Shown here: one piece after another, positions 17,425 to 25,546 of the stretch
Layout: the number at the start of each line of letters is the position of its first letter
How positions within the stretch are numbered: the first letter of the stretch is position 1
From: Streptomyces humi
GTDB lineage: Bacteria; Actinomycetota; Actinomycetes; Streptomycetales; Streptomycetaceae
NCBI RefSeq assembly: GCF_001005085.2
Contig: NZ_LBMU02000015.1
Span: 62,001-126,000, forward strand
Direction of reading: 5' to 3'
DNA: 64,000 nucleotides
Notes under the pieces: model-generated
Seen by the model: the letters and a program-made list of their open reading frames with translations, nothing else
What the model was told of the DNA's origin: nothing
Database searches by the model: none
Program-made: the position numbers and the translations under genes

Positions 17425-18360
17425 TCAGACGGGGGGTGCTTCGAAGAGCACGTCGGGGTCGTTGAACTGCTCCTTGGCGACCGACTCGCTCATCGGGTCG
17501 GCGGTGCCCCACTGGTCCTGCGTCATCGGATCGGCCACGTCGTGCCGGCCCGGGTGCCACAGGTCCTCTTCCAGGACGGCGAGTTCGGTCGTGTACTCGA
17601 CGGTGTTGCCGTGCGGGTCGTGGAAGTACGAGAAGGTGTTGTCGCCCGCCAGGTGGCGTCCCGGGCCCCAGGTGAGCCGGGTCCCGGCGCGCAGCGCACG
17701 CCCGGTGCCGCGCATGTACTCCTCCACCCCGCGCATCTCGAACGAGGCGTGGTGCAGCGACACATGCGGGCCGCGCGCGATGGCGAAGGAGTGGTGCAGC
17801 GGGCTGCACCGCAGGAAGTACATGAGGTCGCCCATATGCGTGGAGTACAGGGTGTCGGTGAGGCGGAACCCGAGGTGCTGGATGTAGAAGTCCCGCAGCC
17901 CCTCCGGATCCTGGGAGTTGACCACGCAGTGGGAGAGCCGCACCGGGATGGCCTCACGCTCCTCGACCTTGCGGTGGGCGCGGGTGGCCACGTCCGCGGA
18001 GACCTCCACGACCCGGCCGTCCGGGTCGAAGAAGCGCAGCCCGTACCCGCCGCCGGGGGTGTCCAGCGGCCGGGGCTCGTGGATGATCCGCACCCCGGCC
18101 CGGCCCAGCCGCACCGCCAGCTCGTCGACCGCCGCGGCCGACACCGCCCCGAAGGCGACCAGGTCCATCCGTTTCCGCCCGTCCCTGCGGATCCGGACGA
18201 TGTACTGCTCGGGACTGCCCTCGGCGGCGAAGAACGCGATGCCGCTGTCGTTCGCGACCTCGGTCAGCCCCCAGGTGGTGCCGTAGAAGGCGCGCTGGGT
18301 GTCGAAGTCCGGTACGGCCAGGTCGACATGGCGCAGATGGCTGATGGGCTGGAAGGTCAT
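17425..18360 (-). CDS. Type I extradiol ring-cleavage dioxygenase (VOC superfamily)
   Basis: A 311-residue two-domain VOC protein of the catechol-2,3-dioxygenase type. The C-terminal domain keeps the likely Fe(II) ligands His144 ('VRLSHCVVN'), His203/204 ('SLHHASFEM') and Glu255 ('GNTVEYTTEL'). 'DNTFSYFHDPHGNTVEY' matches the extradiol-dioxygenase family signature. It should open a catecholic ring beside the hydroxyls (meta cleavage), using O2. It overlaps the preceding FAH gene by 4 bp (ATGA), fitting ring cleavage followed by hydrolysis or hydration of the product. The aromatic substrate is not identifiable. Confidence 0.87.
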   Translation of the reverse strand: MTFQPISHLRHVDLAVPDFDTQRAFYGTTWGLTEVANDSGIAFFAAEGSPEQYIVRIRRDGRKRMDLVAFGAVSAAAVDELAVRLGRAGVRIIHEPRPLDTPGGGYGLRFFDPDGRVVEVSADVATRAHRKVEEREAIPVRLSHCVVNSQDPEGLRDFYIQHLGFRLTDTLYSTHMGDLMYFLRCSPLHHSFAIARGPHVSLHHASFEMRGVEEYMRGTGRALRAGTRLTWGPGRHLAGDNTFSYFHDPHGNTVEYTTELAVLEEDLWHPGRHDVADPMTQDQWGTADPMSESVAKEQFNDPDVLFEAPPV

Positions 18361-19322
18361 GCGTGGCTCCTGACGGTGTTGCGCTGGTGGCCGAGGCCGG
18401 TGATCTCGGCGTCGATGACGTCACCGGGTCGGAGGAAGACCCCCCAGTGCGCGCCGTTGCCGGCCGGGGATCCGGTGAGCAGCAGGTCGCCGGGGTGCAG
18501 GGTGGTGGTCGTGGAGGCGTAGGCGATCAGCCGCGGGATGTCGAAGATCATGTCCTTGGTGGACTCGTCCTGCCGGACCACTCCGTTGTGCCGCAGGGTG
18601 ATCCGCAGGTCGCCCGGGTCGCCGACGAAGTCCGCGGGGACGAGGAAAGGCCCGGTCGGCAGGAAGGTGTCGGCGTTCTTGGCGGTGAACCAGTCGGTGC
18701 CGATGGCCTTGAGGTCGGGCCGGTACAGCCGGTCGCGGGTGGTCAGGTCGTTGCTGATCGTGTAGCCGGCGACGTACGACATGGCGTCCTCGACCGGGAT
18801 GTCCTTCCCGGTCCTGCCGATGACCAGGGCGAGTTCGAGCTCCCAGTCGTGCTGTTCGCCGAGCGCGGGCAGCACGATGTCGTCGTACGGTCCGCACAGT
18901 GCGCGCGGTGAGCCGAGGAAGAGGTACGGAACCCCGTCGCGGATCCGCTCGTCCATCATCTTCTCGGCGTCGGCGCGGGCCTCCTCGGGGGTGGCGCCGT
19001 GCACGCTCTCCTTCTCGGCGGCGACCAGATCGACCACGTGTTTGCGGTAGTTGGCGCCGCTCTGGAGGATCTGGCCCGGCTCGACCGGCGTCAGCACCCG
19101 CAGCCGGGCCAGGTCGTGCCAGGTGCCGTCGGCCGAGGCGGCCAGTTCGTGCAGCCTGGGCAGCCGGGCGTCCCAGTCCTCGACGAGTGCGCGCACCGAC
19201 CCGGCCAGGTCGCGGAGGTCGCGGACGCGGGCGCCGGTGACCAGGCCGGGGAAGGCGGCTGCGCCGTCGTGGAAGGTGCCGAGCGCGAAGGGTCCGGCGT
19301 GGGCGGGGGAAGGTTCGGGCAC
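18357..19322 (-). CDS. Fumarylacetoacetate hydrolase (FAH) family enzyme
   Basis: A 321-residue protein with the FAH fold, which in aromatic degradation acts as hydratase, decarboxylase or acylpyruvate hydrolase on ring-cleavage products. Metal-binding signatures are 'EQHDWELELALVIGRTGKD' (E-x-E) and, further on, 'GYTISNDLTTRDR'. The C-terminal strand 'LHPGDLLLTGSPAGNGAHWG' is typical. It is the first gene of the minus arm. I chose the GTG at 19320-19322, preceded by gaggag at about 7 nt, over an in-frame ATG 45 nt upstream that has no ribosome site. The divergent promoter to the other arm carries the candidate LysR motif. Confidence 0.87.
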   Translation of the reverse strand: MPEPSPAHAGPFALGTFHDGAAAFPGLVTGARVRDLRDLAGSVRALVEDWDARLPRLHELAASADGTWHDLARLRVLTPVEPGQILQSGANYRKHVVDLVAAEKESVHGATPEEARADAEKMMDERIRDGVPYLFLGSPRALCGPYDDIVLPALGEQHDWELELALVIGRTGKDIPVEDAMSYVAGYTISNDLTTRDRLYRPDLKAIGTDWFTAKNADTFLPTGPFLVPADFVGDPGDLRITLRHNGVVRQDESTKDMIFDIPRLIAYASTTTTLHPGDLLLTGSPAGNGAHWGVFLRPGDVIDAEITGLGHQRNTVRSHA

Positions 19323-19399
19323 GGGCGGCTCTCCTCGTACGGGTGGGGGCTCGCCTCCGACGCTAGGCATCCCGCGCGGTCGGCGGAAATGGCCGTTCG

Positions 19400-19414
19400 C
19401 GATGGCTGCCATCG
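19400..19414. promoter_or_regulatory. Candidate LysR operator in the central divergent promoter
   Basis: cgatggc-t-gccatcg is a perfect 7+1+7 palindrome between the two catabolic arms. Its core atggctgccat (19402-19412) recurs with one change as atggctgtcat (25428-25438) ahead of the cluster's own lysR gene, making it a good candidate binding half for that regulator. Confidence 0.55.
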
Positions 19415-19574
19415 CCGGCGGTCCCGGCCCCGGCCTGGAGATATGCGGCGGTGGCGGGCGGGCGGCTCCATCGCCGTCGGGGATGGATGACGTCCCCCTT
19501 GCCGATGACTCGATCCGTTGACCCTGCACGTACCGCCGACCAGGCTCGGAGCACCCCACCCCGAGGAGTACGCC

Positions 19575-19880
19575 GTGGTCGTCGAGCATGCCGAACTGAC
19601 CGTCGAGGCCGGTCGTGAGCAGGAGTTCCAGGAGGTCTTCGGCAAGGCCCGCGAGGTGCTCGCCGAGGCCGACGGGTTCCGCTGGGCCGAGTTGCTGCGC
19701 TGCGCCGAGCGCCCCCGGGTCTTCCTGCTTCTCGTCGGCTGGGACTCGGTCGAGGCGCACACGGTCGGCTTCCGGGAGTCCGAGCGGTTCGCCCGCTGGC
19801 GGGCCCTGGTCGGGCCGTTCTTCGCCGCCCCGCCGGCCGTGGAGCACTACCGCGAGCTGGGCGCCCGCTTCACCGGCTGA
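19575..19880 (+). CDS. ABM-type dimeric alpha-beta-barrel protein
   Basis: A 101-residue antibiotic-biosynthesis-monooxygenase (ABM) fold protein: 'VVVEHAELTVEAGREQEFQE', then 'FRWAELLRCAERPRVFLLLV' and 'WDSVEAHTVGFRESERFARW'. Such small barrels act as cofactor-free oxygenases, isomerases or heme-handling proteins. Here it heads the plus arm of the catabolic locus. I chose the GTG with gaggag 7 nt upstream; a TTG 57 nt further upstream would add a poorly conserved extension. Its place next to a flavin hydroxylase suggests handling of an aromatic or quinone intermediate. Confidence 0.72.
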   Translation: MVVEHAELTVEAGREQEFQEVFGKAREVLAEADGFRWAELLRCAERPRVFLLLVGWDSVEAHTVGFRESERFARWRALVGPFFAAPPAVEHYRELGARFTG

Positions 19881-19944
19881 CAGCCGCCGAGTCCCGGCCG
19901 GCCGGCCCCCACCTGTCTGTCTTTCTACTTCGCAAGGATCGCCC

Positions 19945-21069
19945 ATGCCCGTGAACAAGGTGCTCGTCGTCGGTGGCGGCATCACCGGAAGCGTGCTGTG
20001 TCTCGCCCTCGCCCAACGCGGCGTCGAGGTGGAGCTCGTCGAGATCTCACCCCAGTGGTTCGGGGTGGGTCATGGCATCACCATCCAGGGCAACGCGCTC
20101 AAGGCGCTGCGTTCGGTCGGTGTGCTGGACCGGGTGCTGGCCCGGGCGGTGCCGTTCGACCACATGCGGCTGCGCCGGGCGGACGGCGGTCTGATCACCG
20201 AGCTGGAGACCCCGCACACCGGGGGTGCGGACCTGCCGTCCACGGCGGGCGCGCTCCGCTCCGACCTTCAGGACGCGCTGTGCGACGCGGTGCGCGCGCA
20301 CGGCGTCCGGGTCCGTCTGGGCCTGAGCGTCGACCGCCTCGACCAGTCGCCGGACCAGGTGGACGTCACGTTCACCGACGGCTCCGCCGGCCGCTACGAC
20401 CTGGTGGTGGGCGCCGACGGCATCAACTCGGCGATGCGCGCGCGCATCGGCATCACGGCGCGGCCCCGGCCGGTCGGCATGTCGATCTTCCGGGTGGTGG
20501 CCCGGCGCCCCGCCGAGATGGACTGCGCCGAGGTGTACTACGGCGGGCCGAGGTACAAGGCCGGCTACAGCCCGATATCCGACGACCAGTGTTACGCGTA
20601 CCTCCTCGACGAGAACCTGGACGCCTCGCTGATCGGTCCGCGCGCCTCGCTGGACCTGATGCGGGAGCGCGGCGCGGGCTACGGCGGCACCTGGGGGAAG
20701 ATCCTCGCCGGACTGCCGGACGACACGGCGGTGGACTACCGGTGGATCGAGGCGGTGCTGGTGGACGAGGACTGGCACCGGGGCCGGGCGGTGGTGATCG
20801 GTGACGCGGCGCACGCCTGTCCGCCGCTGATCGCGCAGGGCGCGGCGATGTGCATGGAGGACGCGGTGCTGCTGGCGGACCTGGTCACCGCCGGCGAGCC
20901 GGTGGCGGCGGCGCTGGAGCGGTTCATGGCCCGGCGGCTGCCGCGGGTGCGGATGGTGCTGGACAACTCGCTGCGGCTCGCCGAGTGGGAGATCCACCCG
21001 GACACCCCGGGTGCCGACCCGGCGCGGATCATGTCGGAGACGCTCGCCTCGCTGACGGCCGCCGCATGA
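19945..21069 (+). CDS. FAD-dependent aromatic hydroxylase (group A flavoprotein monooxygenase)
   Basis: A 374-residue flavoprotein of the p-hydroxybenzoate/salicylate hydroxylase superfamily. The ADP-binding loop is 'VLVVGGGITGSVLCLAL' (GxGxxG), the DG motif 'DLVVGADGINSAMRAR' and the GD motif 'AVVIGDAAHACPPLIAQGAA'. It should use NAD(P)H and O2 to hydroxylate an aromatic acid or phenol, generating the diol for the extradiol dioxygenase encoded in the other arm. The ATG at 19945 begins the Rossmann strand. The amidohydrolase follows with an ATGA overlap. Confidence 0.88.
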   Translation: MPVNKVLVVGGGITGSVLCLALAQRGVEVELVEISPQWFGVGHGITIQGNALKALRSVGVLDRVLARAVPFDHMRLRRADGGLITELETPHTGGADLPSTAGALRSDLQDALCDAVRAHGVRVRLGLSVDRLDQSPDQVDVTFTDGSAGRYDLVVGADGINSAMRARIGITARPRPVGMSIFRVVARRPAEMDCAEVYYGGPRYKAGYSPISDDQCYAYLLDENLDASLIGPRASLDLMRERGAGYGGTWGKILAGLPDDTAVDYRWIEAVLVDEDWHRGRAVVIGDAAHACPPLIAQGAAMCMEDAVLLADLVTAGEPVAAALERFMARRLPRVRMVLDNSLRLAEWEIHPDTPGADPARIMSETLASLTAAA

Positions 21070-22064
21070 GCGCACCCGTCGTCGACTTCCACGGCCATCT
21101 CGCGGTCCCGGAGGCCGACGCGCTGGTCGCGGGCACCGGGGGTCTCGCGGCGGAGCTGGCCGCCGAGCAGCGCGCCCACTCGTCGGCGTCACTGGCCGCG
21201 AACCGCTCCCAACTCCAGCGTCTAGGAGGCAGGTTGACGGACGTCGGCGCCCGTCTCGCCGACCTGGACGCGATGGGTGTGGACATCCAGGTGGTGGGTC
21301 CGATGCCCATGCACCACTACTGGGCGGCCCCGGAGCTCGCGGTGCGGCTGGCCCGGACCGTCAACGAGGCGGTGGCCGGGCACCGCGCCGCCGCGCCCGG
21401 GCGGCTGCACGGCCTGGGCACGGTCCCGCTCCAGCACCCGGACCTCGCCGTCGCCCTGCTGGACGAGGCGGTCACCGACCTCGGCCTGTCCGGGATCAGC
21501 GTCTCCACCACCGTCGAGGGCCGCGAGCTGGCGGACCCGGCGCACGACCAGGTCTGGCAGCAGGCGGAGGAACTGGGCGCGGTGGTGTTCGTGCACCCCT
21601 GGGGCTGCTCACTGGGTGGCCGGCTCGCCTCGCACTACCTGGGCAACACGGTGGGCCAGCCCACCGAGACCACGGTCGCGCTCTCGCATCTGATCTTCAC
21701 CGGGGTGCTGGACCGCTTCCCCCGGCTGAAGCTGGTGGCCGCGCACGGCGGCGGCTACCTGCCGACGTACGCCGGCCGCTCGGACCACGCCTGGCGGGTA
21801 CGGCCGGACGCGCGCGGCTGCGCCGAACCGCCGAGCTCGTACCTGCGGCGGATGTGGTTCGACGCGCTCGTCTACACCCCCCGCGCGCTGCGCCATCTGG
21901 TCGAGGAGGTGGGTGCGGACCGGCTGGTGCTCGGCACCGACCACCCCTTCGACATGGGGGTGACCGACCCGGTGGCGCGGCTGGACGCGGCCGGTCTCGA
22001 TCCCGCCGACCGGGACGCGATCGCCGGGGGCAACGCCCTCGGCCTGCTGAAAGGACACCCGTGA
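21066..22064 (+). CDS. Amidohydrolase-2 family (ACMSD-like) decarboxylase or hydratase
   Basis: A 332-residue TIM-barrel metalloenzyme of the amidohydrolase-2 group, which includes aminocarboxymuconate semialdehyde decarboxylase, gamma-resorcylate decarboxylase and 4-oxalomesaconate hydratase. Metal ligands are visible: 'DFHGHLAVP' (HxH), 'VFVHPWGC' (His), 'VAAHGGGYLP' (His) and 'LGTDHPFDMG' (Asp). 'MGVDIQVVGPMPMHHYWAAP' is family-typical. In this locus it most plausibly decarboxylates an aromatic acid before or a semialdehyde after ring opening. It is tightly coupled by overlaps to the hydroxylase before and the cyclase-family gene after. Confidence 0.87.
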   Translation: MSAPVVDFHGHLAVPEADALVAGTGGLAAELAAEQRAHSSASLAANRSQLQRLGGRLTDVGARLADLDAMGVDIQVVGPMPMHHYWAAPELAVRLARTVNEAVAGHRAAAPGRLHGLGTVPLQHPDLAVALLDEAVTDLGLSGISVSTTVEGRELADPAHDQVWQQAEELGAVVFVHPWGCSLGGRLASHYLGNTVGQPTETTVALSHLIFTGVLDRFPRLKLVAAHGGGYLPTYAGRSDHAWRVRPDARGCAEPPSSYLRRMWFDALVYTPRALRHLVEEVGADRLVLGTDHPFDMGVTDPVARLDAAGLDPADRDAIAGGNALGLLKGHP

Positions 22065-23023
22065 TGCCCCCCACCCCTCTCGGTCCCGTCGAGGAGGAAC
22101 TGGCCAAGGCCCGCGCCGCGTACCGCAACCGGGGCCGCTGGGGCGAGGACGACGTGCTGGGCACGCTCAACTTCGTCGACGACGCGATCCGCGCGCATGC
22201 CGCGAGCCTGGTCCGGCGCGGCCGTTCCTTCTCGCTGGCCGCGAGCGTCCAGGGCTTCCCGGACAATTCCGGCGATGCGGGCGACTCCGGCGGCGCGGGC
22301 GACTCCGGCGGTGCGCACGGCTCCGGCGGCGCGGGCGACTCCGGCGGTGCGCACGGCTCCGGCGGCGCGGGCGACTCCGGCGGTGCGCACGGCTCCGGCG
22401 GTGCGGTCGGCTCCAGCGGTGCGCGCGGCTCGGCCGCGGCGCGGCCCCGGGCGTCCACCCGGTGGAGCACGGCCGTGACCGGTGCGGAGCGGCTGCGGGA
22501 CGCCTTCACCGGCCGCGGGGTACTCCTCGACGTCGGCCGGGCGTTCGGTGACGCGCACGGTGAACTCCCCGACGGTTTCGCGGTCCTGGAGGAGCACCTG
22601 CGCGACACCGCCGAGGCGCAGGGCGCCACGTCGAGTGTGCGCCGCGGTGACATCGTCCTCGTCCGCACCGGCCGGCTGGGCCGGGTGCGGCGGCTGGGCG
22701 AGTGGGGCGGGTACGCCGACGGGGACGCCCCGGGTCTGTCCTTCACGACGCTGGGCTGGCTGCACCGCACGGAGATCGCCGCGGTCGCCACCGACACCTG
22801 GGGCGTGGAGGTGCGGCCGGACGAGTTCGCCGGGCCGGCCGTGTCGCCGCTGCACCGGATCGCCGTCCCGGACATGGGTCTGCCGCTGGGCGGGATGTGG
22901 GACCTGGAGGCGCTCGCGGAGGACTGCGCGGCCGACGGTGTCCATGAGTTCCTGCTGGTCGCCGCACCCCTGCCGGTCAGCGGCGCGGCCGATGTCCCCG
23001 TCAACCCCATCGCAGTCAAGTGA
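22064..23023 (+). CDS. Cyclase/kynurenine-formamidase family protein with low-complexity insert and no metal motif
   Basis: A 319-residue protein. Its beginning ('EDDVLGTLNFVDDAIRAHAA', residues 28-47) and its second half ('GRGVLLDVGRAFGD', 'VRRGDIVLVRTGRLGR', 'LHRIAVPDMGLPLGGMWDL') clearly belong to the cyclase family (PF04199). Where that family carries its metal-binding segment (H-x-G-T-H-x-D or the Q-W-D variant), this protein has about 60 residues of Gly/Ser/Ala/Asp/His repeat (about 68-127), and I find no H-x-G-T-H-x-D anywhere. The reading frame is intact and coupled on both sides. It may be inactive, non-catalytic or a decaying gene in which the repeat replaced the lost segment. Confidence 0.75.
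   Translation: MPPTPLGPVEEELAKARAAYRNRGRWGEDDVLGTLNFVDDAIRAHAASLVRRGRSFSLAASVQGFPDNSGDAGDSGGAGDSGGAHGSGGAGDSGGAHGSGGAGDSGGAHGSGGAVGSSGARGSAAARPRASTRWSTAVTGAERLRDAFTGRGVLLDVGRAFGDAHGELPDGFAVLEEHLRDTAEAQGATSSVRRGDIVLVRTGRLGRVRRLGEWGGYADGDAPGLSFTTLGWLHRTEIAAVATDTWGVEVRPDEFAGPAVSPLHRIAVPDMGLPLGGMWDLEALAEDCAADGVHEFLLVAAPLPVSGAADVPVNPIAVK
22277..22402 (+). repeat. In-frame 36-bp tandem repeat (18-bp subunit) inside the cyclase-family gene
   Basis: An 18-bp half unit (22277-22294) is followed by three 36-bp units (22295-22330, 22331-22366, 22367-22402) that are nearly identical, encoding GAGDSG-GAHGSG-type repeats, then degenerate copies to about 22440. Identity between units implies recent expansion by slippage or unequal recombination. 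Confidence 0.9.
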
Positions 23024-24402
23024 GTCCGCACGTGAACACGAACCGTTTCTCCGGCACCCTGCACCTCCCCGGCGACGAGGACTTCGAGGAGGCGGTGTAC
23101 GGGCGTGTCTTCAACGCCCGCCGGCCCGCCGACCGGGTCCCCGCCGCCGTACTGCGGGCGGTCACCGAACAGGACGTCGTCGAGGGCGTCCGGCTCGCCC
23201 TGGAGCGGGGCTGGCAGGTCGCCGTGCGCTCCGGCGGGCACAGCTGGGCCGCCTGGTCGGTGCGCCGGGAGGCGCTGCTGATCGACCTCGGCGGTTTCCG
23301 CGAGATGGCGTACGACGAGACGACCGGGATCGTGACGGCCACCCCCAGCGTCAAGGGCGGCGACGAACTCAACCCGTATCTCGGCGGGTTCGGGCGGTTC
23401 TTCAACGGCGGGCACTGTCCGTCCGTCGGCATCGGCGGCTTCCTGTTGCAGGGCGGGCAGGGCTGGAACGCGCGCGGCTGGGGGTGGGCCGCCGAGAACA
23501 TCGTGGCGATCGACGTCGTCACGGCGGACGGCGAGCTGGTGCGGGCGAACGAGACGGAGCACAGCGACCTGTTCTGGGCCGCGCGCGGCGCGGGCCCCGG
23601 TTTCTTCGGCGTCGTCACCCGCTTCCACCTGCGGACCCGGCCGTTGCCGAAGCACCTGGCGCACACCGTGCACGGCTATCCGCTGGGCCTCTTCGACGAG
23701 GTCATGACCTGGCTGCACGACATCCACCACACGGTCGGCGACCTGGTGGAGATCGTCGCCCTCACCCAGACCCCGCCGGATCTCGACGAGCCGGTGCTGC
23801 TGGTCACCGGGGTCGCGATGACGGACAGCCCCGAGGAGGCGGCGCGGGCGCTGGCGCCCCTGCACGCCAACCCGTACGCCGACCGGGCGCTGTTCCGGGT
23901 GGAGGCACGACCGACGACGCTCGCCGAGCAGTTGGCGGGCCAGCGCACCGCCAACCCGGAGGGCCATCGCTACCTCGTCGACAACGCGTGGCTGACCGGC
24001 ACCGCCGAGGAGGTGGTCCCGGCGATCCGGAAGGCGTTCACCGGGCATCCGACCCGGGGGACCTTCACCATCTGGTTCTCGATGGCCCCGCTGCGGCAAC
24101 TGCCGGACATGGCCTTCTCCTTGCAGTCGGAGATCTACTGCGCGACGTACGTGGTGTACGACGATCCCGCGCGGGACGCGGAGCTGCGCGGCTGGCTGGA
24201 CTCGGCCATGGCGGCGATGGAGCCGGTGACCGTCGGCCAGTACCTGGGCGATTCCGATTTCACGGTGCGGCAGTTGAGGTTCATGGGGGACGAGCAGTGG
24301 CGGCGGCTGAACGGGATCCGGGCCGTGCGTGACCCCGAGGGCGTGTTCGCCGGCCACCTGAGCGCCGGGACCGTCACCAACACCAACCACTGGGAGCAGT
24401 GA
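23020..24402 (+). CDS. Berberine-bridge-enzyme-like FAD-linked oxidase, probably bicovalent
   Basis: A 460-residue flavoprotein of the VAO/BBE superfamily. The FAD-binding domain contains 'VAVRSGGHSWAAWS' (His74, candidate for the 8-alpha-histidyl bond) and 'NGGHCPSVGIGGFLLQGGQG' (Cys133, candidate for the 6-S-cysteinyl bond), so bicovalent FAD is predicted. The C-terminal BBE segment is 'FMGDEQWRRLNGIRAVRDPEG'. No signal peptide is seen. It would oxidise an alcohol, phenol or carbon-nitrogen bond with O2. GTG overlaps the preceding stop (GTGA). Its inclusion in a ring-degradation operon is unusual and may point to a plant- or antibiotic-derived substrate. Confidence 0.85.
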   Translation: MSPHVNTNRFSGTLHLPGDEDFEEAVYGRVFNARRPADRVPAAVLRAVTEQDVVEGVRLALERGWQVAVRSGGHSWAAWSVRREALLIDLGGFREMAYDETTGIVTATPSVKGGDELNPYLGGFGRFFNGGHCPSVGIGGFLLQGGQGWNARGWGWAAENIVAIDVVTADGELVRANETEHSDLFWAARGAGPGFFGVVTRFHLRTRPLPKHLAHTVHGYPLGLFDEVMTWLHDIHHTVGDLVEIVALTQTPPDLDEPVLLVTGVAMTDSPEEAARALAPLHANPYADRALFRVEARPTTLAEQLAGQRTANPEGHRYLVDNAWLTGTAEEVVPAIRKAFTGHPTRGTFTIWFSMAPLRQLPDMAFSLQSEIYCATYVVYDDPARDAELRGWLDSAMAAMEPVTVGQYLGDSDFTVRQLRFMGDEQWRRLNGIRAVRDPEGVFAGHLSAGTVTNTNHWEQ

Positions 24403-24405
24403 GCC

Positions 24406-25362
24406 ATGCGTTTCGCGACGTACGAGCACGAGGGCGAGGAGCGCGCCGGTGTGGTGCGGGACGGGGTGATCCATCCGCTGCCCGCGGGGGTGACGCTGCT
24501 GTCGCTGGTCGAGGCGGGGACGCTGGACGCGGCGGGTGTGGCGGCCCTGGGCGGGCCGGGTGGGCCGGCCGCGGACCGGGTGCGGCTGCTGCCGCCGCTG
24601 AAGCCGCCGTCGATCCGGGACTTCGTCGGTTTCGAGGCGCACATCGAGGGGGTGTCCAGGTCGCTGGACGGTCTGGAGCACGTGCCCGAGGAGTGGTACC
24701 GGGCGCCCAACTTCTACTTCACCAACCCCCATGCGGCCTACGGCGCCCACGACGACGTGCCGGTTCCGGCGGGCTGCTCGGTGCTCGACTTCGAACTGGA
24801 GGTCGGCGCGGTGATCGGCCGGGCGGGCCGGGACCTCACCCCCGAGGAGGCCGGGGACCACATCGTCGGGTACCTGGTCTTCAACGACTGGTCGGCCCGT
24901 GATCTCCAGAAGCCGGAGAAGAACCTCGGCCTGGGCTTCTCCAAGGGCAAGGACTTCGCCAACACGCTCGGCCCCTTCCTGGTGACCGCTGACGAGGTGG
25001 CGGACCGGCGGGATCCGGACGGCTTCCTGGACCTGGAGATGACCGTCACCCTGAACGGGCGGCTGATCGGCCGGGACACCCTCGCGAACGCCTCCTGGAC
25101 CTTCGAGGAGATGATCGCCTACGCCAGCCGGGACGCCTGGGTGCGCCCCGGGGACGTCCTGGGCTCGGGGACCTGCGGCTGGGGCGCCCTGGCGGAGTTC
25201 TGGGGGCGGGCCGGGGAGCGCGTCCCGCCGCCGCTGAAGCCCGGCGACGAGGTCACGCTGACCGTCGAGGGACTCGGCACGGTGTCCAACAGGATCGTGC
25301 CCGGACGGGCGGACGCCTATCTTCCGCGGGCCCGGAAGAGGGGCCGCACGCCCCGCCCGTAG
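24406..25362 (+). CDS. Fumarylacetoacetate hydrolase family protein (second copy in locus)
   Basis: A 318-residue FAH-fold enzyme, distinct from the FAH in the minus arm. 'FRDFVGFEAH'-like sequence ('SIRDFVGFEAHIEG') and 'FYFTNPHAAYGAHDDV' precede the metal site 'SVLDFELEVGAVIGRAGRDL' (E-x-E), with 'VFNDWSARDLQKPEK' and 'SKGKDFANTLGPFLV' following. It resembles fumarylpyruvate/acylpyruvate hydrolases and 2-hydroxyhepta-diene-dioate isomerases. Two FAH enzymes in one locus suggest consecutive isomerase/hydrolase or hydratase/hydrolase steps. It is the last gene of this operon, 4 bp after the oxidase. Confidence 0.87.
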   Translation: MRFATYEHEGEERAGVVRDGVIHPLPAGVTLLSLVEAGTLDAAGVAALGGPGGPAADRVRLLPPLKPPSIRDFVGFEAHIEGVSRSLDGLEHVPEEWYRAPNFYFTNPHAAYGAHDDVPVPAGCSVLDFELEVGAVIGRAGRDLTPEEAGDHIVGYLVFNDWSARDLQKPEKNLGLGFSKGKDFANTLGPFLVTADEVADRRDPDGFLDLEMTVTLNGRLIGRDTLANASWTFEEMIAYASRDAWVRPGDVLGSGTCGWGALAEFWGRAGERVPPPLKPGDEVTLTVEGLGTVSNRIVPGRADAYLPRARKRGRTPRP

Positions 25363-25427
25363 CATCTGGAGCTGTGGCGGCCCTGTGTCTGGCACCGGGC
25401 CGCCACCTGCGTGTATCCAGGGCTCCA

Positions 25428-25438
25428 ATGGCTGTCAT
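25428..25438. promoter_or_regulatory. Candidate LysR site upstream of lysR
   Basis: atggctgtcat lies about 110 bp before the lysR start and matches 10 of 11 bases of the palindrome core in the central divergent promoter (19402-19412). The region 25363-25546 otherwise has no gene. Confidence 0.45.
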
Positions 25439-25546
25439 CACATCTTCCTGAGAGTGTGACGACCCCCCTTCCTCGACCGCCGTCCGCTCGTTAACCTCGC
25501 GTTTCACCGAAGCTTCAAGGACGTGGCCGGCCGGAAGGGGACATCC

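Noticed and set aside
15328..19322. Histidine biosynthesis operon because of the HisD-like gene
   Set aside because: None of the flanking genes belongs to histidine synthesis; all fit aromatic catabolism.
21697..25428. A 1243-codon open frame on the minus strand
   Set aside because: It is antisense to four well-recognised genes, its product is Arg/Pro/Gly-rich without any known domain, and long antisense frames are normal in DNA of this GC content.
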